In this document: one piece after another, positions 8,127-13,399 of the stretch
How positions within the stretch are numbered: position 1 is the stretch's first letter
Layout: each line of letters opens with the position of its first letter
NCBI GenBank assembly: GCA_902482615.1
Contig: CABTAA010000020.1
Span: 1-13,399 of the forward strand
DNA length: 13,399 bases
Direction: 5' to 3'
Source: an uncultured Collinsella sp.
Lineage (GTDB): Bacteria; Actinomycetota; Coriobacteriia; Coriobacteriales; Coriobacteriaceae
The notes under the pieces: model-generated
The model's input: only the letters and a program-made list of their open reading frames with translations
Told to the model about the DNA's origin: nothing
Databases searched by the model: none
Position numbers and translations under genes: made by a program

Positions 8127-8135
8127 ATGATAGCA
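8127..8135 (-). promoter_or_regulatory. Candidate extended -10 promoter of adhE
   Basis: Read on the - strand the bases are TGC followed by TATCAT, an extended -10 element. The expected transcript start near 8120 gives a leader of about 34 bases before ATG. No good -35 box is visible 17 bases upstream, which is consistent with an extended -10 or activator-assisted promoter. Predicted from sequence only. Confidence 0.5.
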
Positions 8136-8178
8136 AGAAATTATTCGGCGAACGGTAAGATTCCTGTAAAAGGCACAC

Positions 8179-8208
8179 TAAAACGCTTCAATTAACTGAA
8201 GCGTTTTA
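8179..8208. promoter_or_regulatory. 12-bp perfect palindrome upstream of the adhE promoter (operator or terminator)
   Basis: TAAAACGCTTCA (8179-8190) and its exact complement (8197-8208) flank the spacer ATTAAC. Relative to the predicted adhE start it covers about -59 to -88. It could be a binding site for a dimeric regulator. Alternatively it could be a symmetrical bidirectional terminator, since A4 and T4 runs close the stem and the GC core is CGCTTC. It does not match the Rex operator consensus known for fermentation genes. Confidence 0.6.
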
Positions 8209-8238
8209 ACTAAAATGATCTGCCAGGACATCGCCTAG

Positions 8239-8263
8239 CTCATTGGGGACATACTTACATGAG
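8239..8263 (+). repeat. Left inverted repeat of the decayed element
   Basis: 25 bases that pair with the complement of 8468-8492, with mismatches only at positions 3 and 14 of the repeat. The GGGGACA motif is its most GC-rich part. Confidence 0.8.
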
Positions 8264-8281
8264 TGTTTTAATTGGAAAACG

Positions 8282-8492
8282 AGAAGAACGGAGCATCTGT
8301 TTGACAATCGCTATTCGCGGGTCGCGGTTGAGTCGGACACGCAGGCGGTGCAGCTACTCGATTACATCCATCTCAATCCCGTGTAAGGTGCGCTCGACTC
8401 GCTCGAGGCGTACCGTTAGTTACAAGGCATATCAGCTGGGCTATGATCCCTTTGACATCTGCAAACCCTCATGTAAGTCTGTCCCCAATTAG
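8282..8492 (+). pseudogene. C-terminal remnant of a Y1 (IS200-like / REP-associated) transposase, frameshifted
   Basis: Reading from 8291 the frame gives EHLFDNRYSRVAVES, then LLDYIHLNPV, a stop (TAA at 8384-8386), then GALDSLEAYR and another stop (8417-8419). Shifting frame at about 8417 continues as SYKAYQLGYDPFDI and ends at a TAG inside the right inverted repeat. HLFxxRY, YIHxNPVKAG and the EAYRWSSYKAY region are hallmarks of the C-terminal part of REP-associated tyrosine transposases and their relatives. One nonsense change (Lys codon to TAA) and a small deletion of about five bases where WSS should be have killed it. The N-terminal HUH and tyrosine catalytic part is missing. It sits in the minimal element bounded by 8239-8492. 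Family assignment rests on motif recall, not a search. Confidence 0.75.
8468..8492 (-). repeat. Right inverted repeat of the decayed element
   Basis: An inverted copy of 8239-8263 (23 of 25 identical). It also encodes the last residues of the transposase remnant (PSCKSVPN then TAG), so the stop codon of the original gene was supplied by the repeat. Confidence 0.8.
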
Positions 8493-8495
8493 TGC

Positions 8496-8526
8496 AAAAA
8501 GGCGCCCTCCGTAGGGGGGCGCCTTT
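8496..8526 (-). terminator. Intrinsic terminator of rpmB
   Basis: A 10-base perfect stem (AAAGGCGCCC at 8498-8507 with 8517-8526) extends by three more pairs (one a T-G wobble) to a GTA loop. On the - strand it runs into five T (complement of 8496-8500). It lies about 70 bases beyond the rpmB stop. Confidence 0.9.
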
Positions 8527-8594
8527 GGTAAGTTCTATGTGAACGCGAGGTCTTTGACCCGGAGAGTCCGAGGTACTTGTTGGTAAGACCTTAT

Positions 8595-8783
8595 TTAGGA
8601 GCGCGCAACCTTGCCAGACTTGAGGCAGGTGGAGCAAACGTTCATCTTGCGACGGTGACCATCGACGACGACGTAGACGCGCTGGATGTTGGGGCGGAAC
8701 TTACGGTTGGTGACGCGGTGAGAGTGGCTGATGGAGCGACCGGCAACGGGGTGCTTACCGCAAACTTCGCAAACTTTGGACAT
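8595..8783 (-). CDS. rpmB: 50S ribosomal protein L28 (zinc-ribbon form)
   Basis: A 62-residue basic protein, the usual length of bacterial L28, a late-assembly component of the large ribosomal subunit. It begins MSKVCEVCGKHPVAGRSISH and has the L28 core SHRVTNRKFRPNIQRV. Two CxxC pairs, Cys5/Cys8 and Cys50/Cys53, mark the zinc-binding (C+) form. The open frame extends 16 codons further upstream, but the ATG at 8783 is preceded by AAGGAGG seven bases away, which fixes the start. It appears to be a single-gene unit: promoter-like bases lie upstream and a strong terminator follows. It is divergent from the pyr operon, with about 450 bases between the two coding regions. Confidence 0.97.
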   Translation of the reverse strand: MSKVCEVCGKHPVAGRSISHSHRVTNRKFRPNIQRVYVVVDGHRRKMNVCSTCLKSGKVARS

Positions 8784-8837
8784 AACTGACCCTCCTTGGG
8801 CGACAAACGAACATGTCGCGTTAACAAACAAGCCTGA

Positions 8838-8846
8838 ACTATAGCA
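8838..8846 (-). promoter_or_regulatory. Candidate extended -10 promoter of rpmB
   Basis: On the - strand the bases read TGC then TATAGT, a good extended -10. The transcript would start near 8831, about 48 bases before the rpmB ATG. The -35 region is weak. Predicted only. Confidence 0.5.
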
Positions 8847-8849
8847 CAG

Positions 8850-9080
8850 AAGTCGCTCCCTGTGCGCAATCTACACAGAGATATTCCTCTTTTGGCGATA
8901 GTGCCCACGCCACGGCCCTGGACGTAGATCCGATTTGCGTGCAGCAGAGGGAATTATGCCAGCTCGTGCGTGTGTTTTCAAGCTCGTCCCACAAATATAT
9001 ATAGGTTTATGGAGCATTGGGCTCCGTTTACGGATTGCTCTGTATTTATGCTCGCAATTAAGCACGAGGTTGGCTACACT
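8850..9080 (+). other. Intergenic region with candidate pyr operon promoters
   Basis: No gene is visible here. Two weak + strand promoter candidates can be read. TTTTCA (8975-8980) and TATATA (8998-9003) have a 17-base spacer and would give a leader of about 225 bases. TACACT (9075-9080) has a poor -35 and would give about 148 bases. A small hairpin (GGAGC/GCTCC around 9011-9025) lies between them. The sequence does not decide which is used. Confidence 0.35.
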
Positions 9081-9082
9081 AT

Positions 9083-9234
9083 CCCTTGACCATTAAAGGG
9101 GTACGAGATACCCACATGGAATTACATAGCTGCCAAAGAGCAGCCCTTCCTGTGGGTGTCTGGTCCGCTTTAAGCGGTCGGGCATCTATTTTTTTGACTG
9201 TGTCAGCAGTCAAGACATGTGAGGAAGGAGATCG
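9083..9234 (+). promoter_or_regulatory. Structured pyr operon leader, probable PyrR attenuator
   Basis: Several mutually exclusive pairings are visible. GGGTA/TACCC (9099-9103 with 9109-9113) competes with a 9-pair stem ATACCCACA/TGTGGGTGT (9108-9116 with 9151-9159). The 9-pair stem encloses GCTGC/GCAGC (9129-9133 with 9140-9144). The 3' part can instead form GCCC/GGGC (9143-9146 with 9180-9183) around CCGCTT/AAGCGG (9165-9177), followed by seven T (9189-9195), a terminator-like end. This is the three-state layout expected of PyrR attenuation. The Bacillus PyrR-binding consensus is not clearly matched, so the assignment is inferred from layout and from pyrR being the next gene. Confidence 0.5.
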
Positions 9235-9819
9235 ATGGGCACGACTTCCCCCAAGGCGGTCATCATGGACGAGACCGCCGTCAATCGAGCGATGACCCGC
9301 ATCGCGCACGAGATTCTCGAGCGCAACGAGGGCTGTGAAGACCTCGCTCTGGTCGGCATCGTCACGCGCGGCGACCTTCTGGCTAAGAAGCTCGCCGAGG
9401 AGATCAAGGAGATCGAGGGCGTCGAAGTTCCGCTCGGCAGCCTCGACATCAGCTTCTACCGCGATGACTATGCGACCAATTTCGCTCCCGCGATCCACGC
9501 CACCAACATTCCCTTTAGCGTCGACGGCAAGCGCGTCGTGCTGGTGGACGACATCCTGTATACGGGCCGTACCATCCGCGCCGCTCTCGACGCCGTCATG
9601 GACCTGGGCCGTCCGAGCCGCATTGAGTTGGCAGTCCTCGTTGACCGCGGCCACCGCGAGCTCCCCATCTCGCCGGACTTTGTCGGCAAGAACGTTCCCT
9701 CGTCGCATGAGGAGAACGTGCATCTATATATGAAGGAAGTCGACGGCCACACCGCCGTCGAGATCAACGACGTCGCGCCGGGCTCCCACGTGGGTTCTGC
9801 GCCGCTGGGAGGTGAGTAG
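9235..9819 (+). CDS. pyrR: PyrR, pyrimidine operon attenuation protein / uracil phosphoribosyltransferase
   Basis: A 194-residue type I phosphoribosyltransferase-fold protein that in this family binds pyr mRNA when UMP/UTP is high and also makes UMP from uracil and PRPP. Family hallmarks in order are GIVTRGDLLAKKLAEEI (41-57), LDISFYRDDYA (70-80), the PRPP-binding loop VVLVDDILYTGRTIRAAL (101-118), LVDRGHRELPI (135-145) and FVGKNVPSS (149-157). The C-terminal roughly 15 residues (PGSHVGSAPLGGE) extend slightly past the usual 180-residue form. A strong GAGGAAGGAG ribosome site lies 4 bases before ATG. It heads the pyr operon, directly after a structured leader, and its stop overlaps the pyrB ribosome-binding region, so it is cotranscribed with the genes it probably controls. 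Confidence 0.96.
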   Translation: MGTTSPKAVIMDETAVNRAMTRIAHEILERNEGCEDLALVGIVTRGDLLAKKLAEEIKEIEGVEVPLGSLDISFYRDDYATNFAPAIHATNIPFSVDGKRVVLVDDILYTGRTIRAALDAVMDLGRPSRIELAVLVDRGHRELPISPDFVGKNVPSSHEENVHLYMKEVDGHTAVEINDVAPGSHVGSAPLGGE

Positions 9820-9823
9820 TACC

Positions 9824-10768
9824 GTGGCGTTCAACCATAAGCACCTGATCGACATTACCGAGTACTCCGAAGAGGACATCAAGCTCATCCTCGAGACCGC
9901 CAAGGCGTTCTCCGAGGTCAACGAGCGTGCGATCAAGAAGGTCCCCACGCTCAAGGGCAAGACCATCGTCAACATGTTCAACGAGCCCTCGACGCGCACC
10001 CGCAGCTCCTTCGAGCTTGCCGAGAAGCGCCTTTCGGCCGATAGCCTTAACTTTGGCGGCTCCTCGACCTCTACGGTCAAGGGCGAGAGCCTCGTCGACA
10101 CCGTCGAGACCCTCAACGCCTATAAGATCGACTGCATCGTCGTGCGCGATAAGCACGCCGGTGCTCCCTACATCGTCACGCAGAACTCGCCCGCGAGCGT
10201 CATCTGCGCCGGTGACGGCAAGCACAACCACCCCACGCAGGCCCTTCTCGACCTGTACACCATCTGGGAGCATAAGGGTGACTTCCACGGTCTGAAGGTC
10301 GCCGTTGTCGGCGATATCTCACACTCCCGTGTCTGCGGCTCGCTGATTCCCGCCCTTAAGATCATGGGCTGCGAGACCTACGCCGTCGCCCCCGGCACGC
10401 TGCTGCCGCCGGCGCCCGAGGTTCTGGGCTGCGACCACGTGACGAGCGATCTCGATTCTGTCCTGCCCGAGCTGGACGTTGTCTACATGCTGCGCGTGCA
10501 GCAGGAGCGCCTCGAGGGTGCCCCGTTCCCGACCATTCGTGAGTACCACAAGCTCTTCGGTCTGACCAAGGACCGCGAGAAGCTCATGAAGCCCGACGCA
10601 ATCATCTGCCACCCGGGCCCCATCAACCGCGGCGTCGAGTTCGACTCCTATATGGCCGACCACCCGCAACGCTCCGTCATCCTGGAGCAGGTCTACGCCG
10701 GTATCTGCGTGCGTATGGCTATCCTGTATCTGCTGCTTGGAGGTGCCGATAATGGCCTTGCTTCTTAA
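9824..10768 (+). CDS. pyrB: Aspartate carbamoyltransferase catalytic subunit
   Basis: Joins carbamoyl phosphate and L-aspartate to N-carbamoyl-L-aspartate, the second step of de novo pyrimidine synthesis. With the GTG start at 9824 it has 314 residues, normal for the catalytic chain. The carbamoyl-phosphate loop is PSTRTRSSFE (55-64), followed by STVKGES (83-89) with the mobile-loop lysine Lys86. Arg108, HPTQALLD (136-143) and HPGPINRG (263-270) complete the active site. Start choice: an in-frame GTG at 9812 would overlap pyrR and lacks a ribosome site, whereas GGGAGG (9807-9812) lies 11 bases before GTG 9824. No pyrI regulatory chain is present nearby, consistent with control by PyrR. The stop overlaps pyrC by 17 bases, implying translational coupling. 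Confidence 0.95.
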   Translation: MAFNHKHLIDITEYSEEDIKLILETAKAFSEVNERAIKKVPTLKGKTIVNMFNEPSTRTRSSFELAEKRLSADSLNFGGSSTSTVKGESLVDTVETLNAYKIDCIVVRDKHAGAPYIVTQNSPASVICAGDGKHNHPTQALLDLYTIWEHKGDFHGLKVAVVGDISHSRVCGSLIPALKIMGCETYAVAPGTLLPPAPEVLGCDHVTSDLDSVLPELDVVYMLRVQQERLEGAPFPTIREYHKLFGLTKDREKLMKPDAIICHPGPINRGVEFDSYMADHPQRSVILEQVYAGICVRMAILYLLLGGADNGLAS

Positions 10769-12041
10769 GAATGCCCACGTCGTCGACCCGTCCGTCGAGC
10801 TTGACGGTGTCGTTGACGTCCTGATTGACGGCGACAAGATCGCCGAGGTCGGCGAGAATCTCGCCGTCGAGGGAGCCGAGGTCCGCGACCTTTCCGGCAA
10901 GTACCTCGTCCCCGGCCTGGTGGATATGCACGTTCACCTTCGCGAGCCCGGCTACGAGGTCAAAGAGGACATCGAGAGCGGTACCCGCGCAGCTGCCAAG
11001 GGCGGCTTTACCGGTGTGTGCTCCATGCCCAACACCGATCCCGTCACCGATAACGGCACCGTCGTGGAGTTCGTCAAGTCCCGTGCTGCCGAGGTCGGTC
11101 ACTGCCGCGTCTATCCGTCGGGTGCCATGACCCGCGGTCTTAAGGGCGAGGCCATGTCCGAGATGGGCGATATGGTCGCCCACGGCGCCGTCGCCTTCAC
11201 CGACGACGGTCGCGGCGTGCAGGGTGCGGGCATGCTCCGTCGCTGCATGGACTACGGCAAGATGTTCGGCAAGGTCTTTATGAGCCACTGCCAGGACGAG
11301 GATCTGGTCGGCCACGGCCAGATCAACGAGGGCAAGGTCTCGACCCGTCTGGCTCTCGAGGGTTGGCCGGCTGCCGGCGAGGAGCTCCAGATCGCCCGCG
11401 ACATCGAGATCGCCAAGCTGACTGGTGCCAAGCTGCACATTCAGCACATCTCCACCGCCCATGGCCTGGAGATCGTGCGTGCCGGTAAGGCCGCTGGCGT
11501 TCAGGTTACCTGTGAGGCCACCCCGCATCACATGTTCCTGACCGAGAACGACCTGGACGAGACCTACAATACCTCGCTCAAGGTCAATCCGCCGCTGCGT
11601 ACCGAGGAGGATGCCGAGGCCATCCGTCAGGGCGTCATCGACGGCACCGTCGACGTTATCGTCACCGATCACGCTCCCCACACCCCATGGGAGAAGGCCC
11701 GCGAGTTCGAGCTTGCGCCCTTTGGCATGATCGGTCTCGAGACCTCGCTGTCGCTCGTGCTCACTGAGCTGGTCAACACGGGCAAGATGAGCATGGGCCG
11801 TATGGTCGAGCTCATGGCCATCAAGCCGCGTGAGATCCTGGGCCTCGACCAGGTTCAGGTCAAGGCGGGCTCCGTTGCCGACCTGACCGTGTTCGACCCC
11901 TCTGCCACCTGGACGGTCGGCGAGGACGGTTACGAGTCGCGCGCCGAGAACTCCGGTTTTGCCGGCCGCACGCTTACCGGTCGTGCCACCGATGTGTTTG
12001 TCGGCGGTAAGCAGACGCTCGCCGACGGCTGCATCTGCTAG
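10752..12041 (+). CDS. pyrC: Dihydroorotase, class I
   Basis: A zinc amidohydrolase that cyclises N-carbamoyl-L-aspartate to dihydroorotate. It has 429 residues, the normal size of the longer class I type. The metal site is complete: His60 and His62 in DMHVHLREPG, an aspartate of AFTDDGRG (148-155) in the place of the carboxylated lysine of other types, His179 (MSHCQDED), His232 (HIQHIST) and Asp306 (VTDHAPH). SMPNTDPVTD (91-100) and KVNPPLRTEED (277-287) are further family signatures. The ATG at 10752 has GGAGG 8 bases upstream; an earlier in-frame TTG has no ribosome site. It overlaps the end of pyrB and is followed by 92 non-coding bases before pyrK. Confidence 0.96.
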   Translation: MALLLKNAHVVDPSVELDGVVDVLIDGDKIAEVGENLAVEGAEVRDLSGKYLVPGLVDMHVHLREPGYEVKEDIESGTRAAAKGGFTGVCSMPNTDPVTDNGTVVEFVKSRAAEVGHCRVYPSGAMTRGLKGEAMSEMGDMVAHGAVAFTDDGRGVQGAGMLRRCMDYGKMFGKVFMSHCQDEDLVGHGQINEGKVSTRLALEGWPAAGEELQIARDIEIAKLTGAKLHIQHISTAHGLEIVRAGKAAGVQVTCEATPHHMFLTENDLDETYNTSLKVNPPLRTEEDAEAIRQGVIDGTVDVIVTDHAPHTPWEKAREFELAPFGMIGLETSLSLVLTELVNTGKMSMGRMVELMAIKPREILGLDQVQVKAGSVADLTVFDPSATWTVGEDGYESRAENSGFAGRTLTGRATDVFVGGKQTLADGCIC

Positions 12042-12061
12042 CATAGCCTTATCGCTTTTGT

Positions 12062-12100
12062 GCGCGGTGCCCTTGCGGTGCCGCGCTTTCTGTTCGTTTT
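12062..12100 (+). terminator. GC-rich hairpin with loose T-rich tail between pyrC and pyrK
   Basis: GCGCGGTGCC (12062-12071) pairs with GGTGCCGCGC (12077-12086) over ten positions (two wobbles) around the loop CTTGC. It is followed by a T-rich but interrupted tail to 12100. It resembles a leaky intrinsic terminator inside the operon. An mRNA-stabilising or processing hairpin is equally possible. Confidence 0.5.
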
Positions 12101-12133
12101 GACCATGCAACCGCATGGGGGATTGGAGCGTCT

Positions 12134-12925
12134 ATGCCCACACCTTCCACTGCACGCATGCACGACTTCGAGGTCGTCTCGAACCAGGAGATCGCCGACG
12201 GCATCTTCTCGCTCGTCATCTCGGCCCCCAAGCTTGCAAGTGCGCTCAAGCCCGGTCAGTTTGTGAACATTGCCGTGCCCGGCGATGCGTCCTCGCTGCT
12301 TCGCGTGCCCCTGAGCTTCTATCGCGCCGACGCCCAGGCCGGTACCGTCGAGCTGTGGTACGCCGTCGTGGGTGACGACACCCGTCGTCTGTCGCAGATG
12401 GCCCCCGGCTCCAAGTCCAACCTGTTGGGCCCTGGCGGCCGCGGCTGGCTTGTTCCCGAGGGCACCAGGAAGGCCCTGCTCGTCGCCGGTGGCATCGGCG
12501 TTCCGCCTGTGCTGTGTCTTGCCGGTATGCTTGCCGAGCAGGGCGTGGATGTTGACGTGTGCCTGGGCTTTGGCACCGCTTCCAAGGCCGTGGGTGTCGA
12601 TGAGTTCCGCGCGCTGGGCGCCACGGTCAACGTTTGCACCGACGACGGCTCGCTCGGCACGCACGGCTTTTGCACCGATCCTGCCGCCGAGCTGCTCGGC
12701 GAGGGCGGCTACGACTACGTCGCCAGCTGCGGCCCCGCTGTCATGATGAAGAAAGTCGCCGCCGCTGCCGCCGAGGCCGGTGCGTACTGCGAGGTGTCGC
12801 TTGAGCGCATGATGAGCTGTGGCTTTGGCGCCTGCAACACCTGCAATGTCGAGACGGTCGACGGTATGAAGGGTGCTTGCATGTGCGGCCCCGTGTTCGA
12901 TGCTTCCAAGGTGGTGGTCTTCTAG
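12134..12925 (+). CDS. pyrK: Dihydroorotate dehydrogenase electron-transfer subunit (PyrK)
   Basis: The FAD and [2Fe-2S] subunit that passes electrons from the PyrD FMN to NAD+ in class 1B dihydroorotate dehydrogenase. It has 263 residues. A ferredoxin-reductase-like barrel at about 10-100 contains the FAD motif LRVPLSFYR (56-64). LLVAGGIGVPPVL (115-127) starts the NAD-binding domain. The cluster cysteines are Cys229, Cys234 and Cys237 in SCGFGACNTC, and Cys249 in the segment before GPVF. The position before GPVF, commonly Asp in this family, is Cys251 here, an extra cysteine. ATG 12134 has GGAG 5 bases upstream; a later ATG (residue 9) has no ribosome site. The stop shares one base with the pyrD start, so the two subunits are made together. 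Confidence 0.93.
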   Translation: MPTPSTARMHDFEVVSNQEIADGIFSLVISAPKLASALKPGQFVNIAVPGDASSLLRVPLSFYRADAQAGTVELWYAVVGDDTRRLSQMAPGSKSNLLGPGGRGWLVPEGTRKALLVAGGIGVPPVLCLAGMLAEQGVDVDVCLGFGTASKAVGVDEFRALGATVNVCTDDGSLGTHGFCTDPAAELLGEGGYDYVASCGPAVMMKKVAAAAAEAGAYCEVSLERMMSCGFGACNTCNVETVDGMKGACMCGPVFDASKVVVF

Positions 12926-13399
12926 TGGGTACCGTGAACATGGCCGTCGATTTCGGCGGCGTCAAGATGCAGAACCCCATCAACACCGCAGCCGGTACTT
13001 TTGGTTACGGTTGGCAGTTCCAGAACTTCTTTGATGTTTCCCAGCTGGGCGCCATCACCACCAAGGGTTGCGCTGCCGAGCCCTGGCCCGGCAACCCCGC
13101 GCCCCGCATGGCCGAGATCCCCGGCGGTATGATCAACTCCGTGGGCCTTCAGAACCCCGGCGTGGCCGCCTTTGCCCGCGAGTCCGGTCCGTGGCTCGAA
13201 CGGCTGTCCAAGGACGGCTGCCAGGTCATCTGTCAGGTTGCCGGCCACTCCGTTGACGAGTTTGTCCGCGCGCTCGAGATGTATGTCGAGCTGTGCCCCT
13301 GGGCTGCCGGCTACGAGATCAACGTGAGCTGCCCTAATATCGCCGCCGGCGGTGCCGCCATGGGCTCTACGCCCGAGGGCGCCTCATCCGTTATGGCTG
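12925..13399 (+). CDS. pyrD: Dihydroorotate dehydrogenase class 1B catalytic subunit, N-terminal part (runs off the window)
   Basis: Oxidises dihydroorotate to orotate on an FMN in a TIM barrel; partnered with PyrK it uses NAD+. About 158 codons are visible with no stop before the window end. Signatures are NPINTAAGTFGYG (17-29), LGAITTKG (41-48), PGGMINSVGLQNPG (66-79) and YEINVSCPN (130-138), all typical of PyrD class 1. The catalytic cysteine loop lies beyond the window. The start is probably GTG 12925, overlapping the pyrK stop by one base, with AAGGTGGTGG 7 bases upstream. GTG 12934 and ATG 12940 are alternatives that would shorten it by three or five residues. Pairing with pyrK fixes the 1B class. 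Confidence 0.95.
   Translation, partial: MGTVNMAVDFGGVKMQNPINTAAGTFGYGWQFQNFFDVSQLGAITTKGCAAEPWPGNPAPRMAEIPGGMINSVGLQNPGVAAFARESGPWLERLSKDGCQVICQVAGHSVDEFVRALEMYVELCPWAAGYEINVSCPNIAAGGAAMGSTPEGASSVMA

Larger units (their letters stand above)
8239..8492. mobile_element. Decayed small element: transposase remnant between 25-bp inverted repeats
   Basis: The left end (8239-8263) and the right end (8468-8492) are inverted copies matching at 23 of 25 positions; the shared core reads ATTGGGGACA then ACTTACATGAG, separated by one variable base. The 204 bases between hold the broken C-terminal part of a Y1-type transposase. The N-terminal catalytic part is absent, so this is an internal-deletion derivative that could move only with help from an intact relative. 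No target duplication is visible, as expected for Y1 enzymes. It lies neatly between the rpmB terminator and the adhE upstream palindrome, so it interrupts no gene. Confidence 0.75.

Noticed and set aside
8179..8208. Palindrome as a Rex operator or CcpA cre site
   Set aside because: The bases do not match the Rex TTGTTAA-type half sites or the cre TGnAArCG pattern with its required spacing.
8259..8492. 77-codon open frame taken as an intact small gene
   Set aside because: Only its last part makes sense, as the frameshifted tail of the transposase remnant. The first two thirds are out of frame with the recognisable transposase residues.
9086..9295. Possible leader peptide across the pyr leader (frame containing ATG 9116)
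   Set aside because: No ribosome site precedes that ATG. The frame runs through the terminator-like T-tract and into pyrR, so it looks like chance.
10719..12116. 465-codon open frame on the - strand opposite pyrC
   Set aside because: A codon-register shadow of pyrC; no ribosome site or domain supports it.

Overview
The window looks like a chromosomal housekeeping segment of a high-GC Gram-positive bacterium. The gene content, the dxr-rseP-ispG-proS order, a pyrR-led pyr operon with pyrK/pyrD, and a large adhE all fit an anaerobic member of the Coriobacteriia (Collinsella-like). That placement is inferred from gene order and codon style, not from a database search.

Region 1 (1-4484, + strand) is a tight block. 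It holds the 3' end of dxr (MEP isoprenoid pathway), a site-2 zinc metalloprotease of the RseP type, ispG (a late MEP-pathway step) and proS (prolyl-tRNA synthetase), closed by a strong intrinsic terminator. The protease carries an unusual insert of roughly 100 or more residues that reads like a winged helix.

Region 2 (4511-8783, - strand) contains three genes reading leftwards. rpmB (zinc-ribbon ribosomal protein L28) has its own terminator. adhE is a bifunctional acetaldehyde/alcohol dehydrogenase of 882 residues. An APH-family small-molecule kinase of unknown substrate lies just downstream of adhE and ends at a terminator facing the proS terminator. Between rpmB and adhE sits a 254-bp remnant of a mobile element: the broken C-terminal part of a Y1/REP-associated-type transposase between 25-bp near-perfect inverted repeats. 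A 12-bp perfect palindrome lies just upstream of the adhE promoter.

Region 3 (about 8850-13399, + strand) is the de novo pyrimidine operon: a structured leader that looks like a PyrR attenuator, then pyrR, pyrB, pyrC, pyrK and the start of pyrD, which runs off the window. Most junctions overlap or are tight, consistent with one transcript. Only pyrC-pyrK has a gap, and it contains a GC-rich hairpin.

The region is mostly ordinary core metabolism, and I see no CRISPR array, tRNA, rRNA or defence system. The points most worth a second look are the winged-helix-like insert in the protease, the decayed transposase with its inverted repeats, and the regulatory structures ahead of adhE and pyrR.
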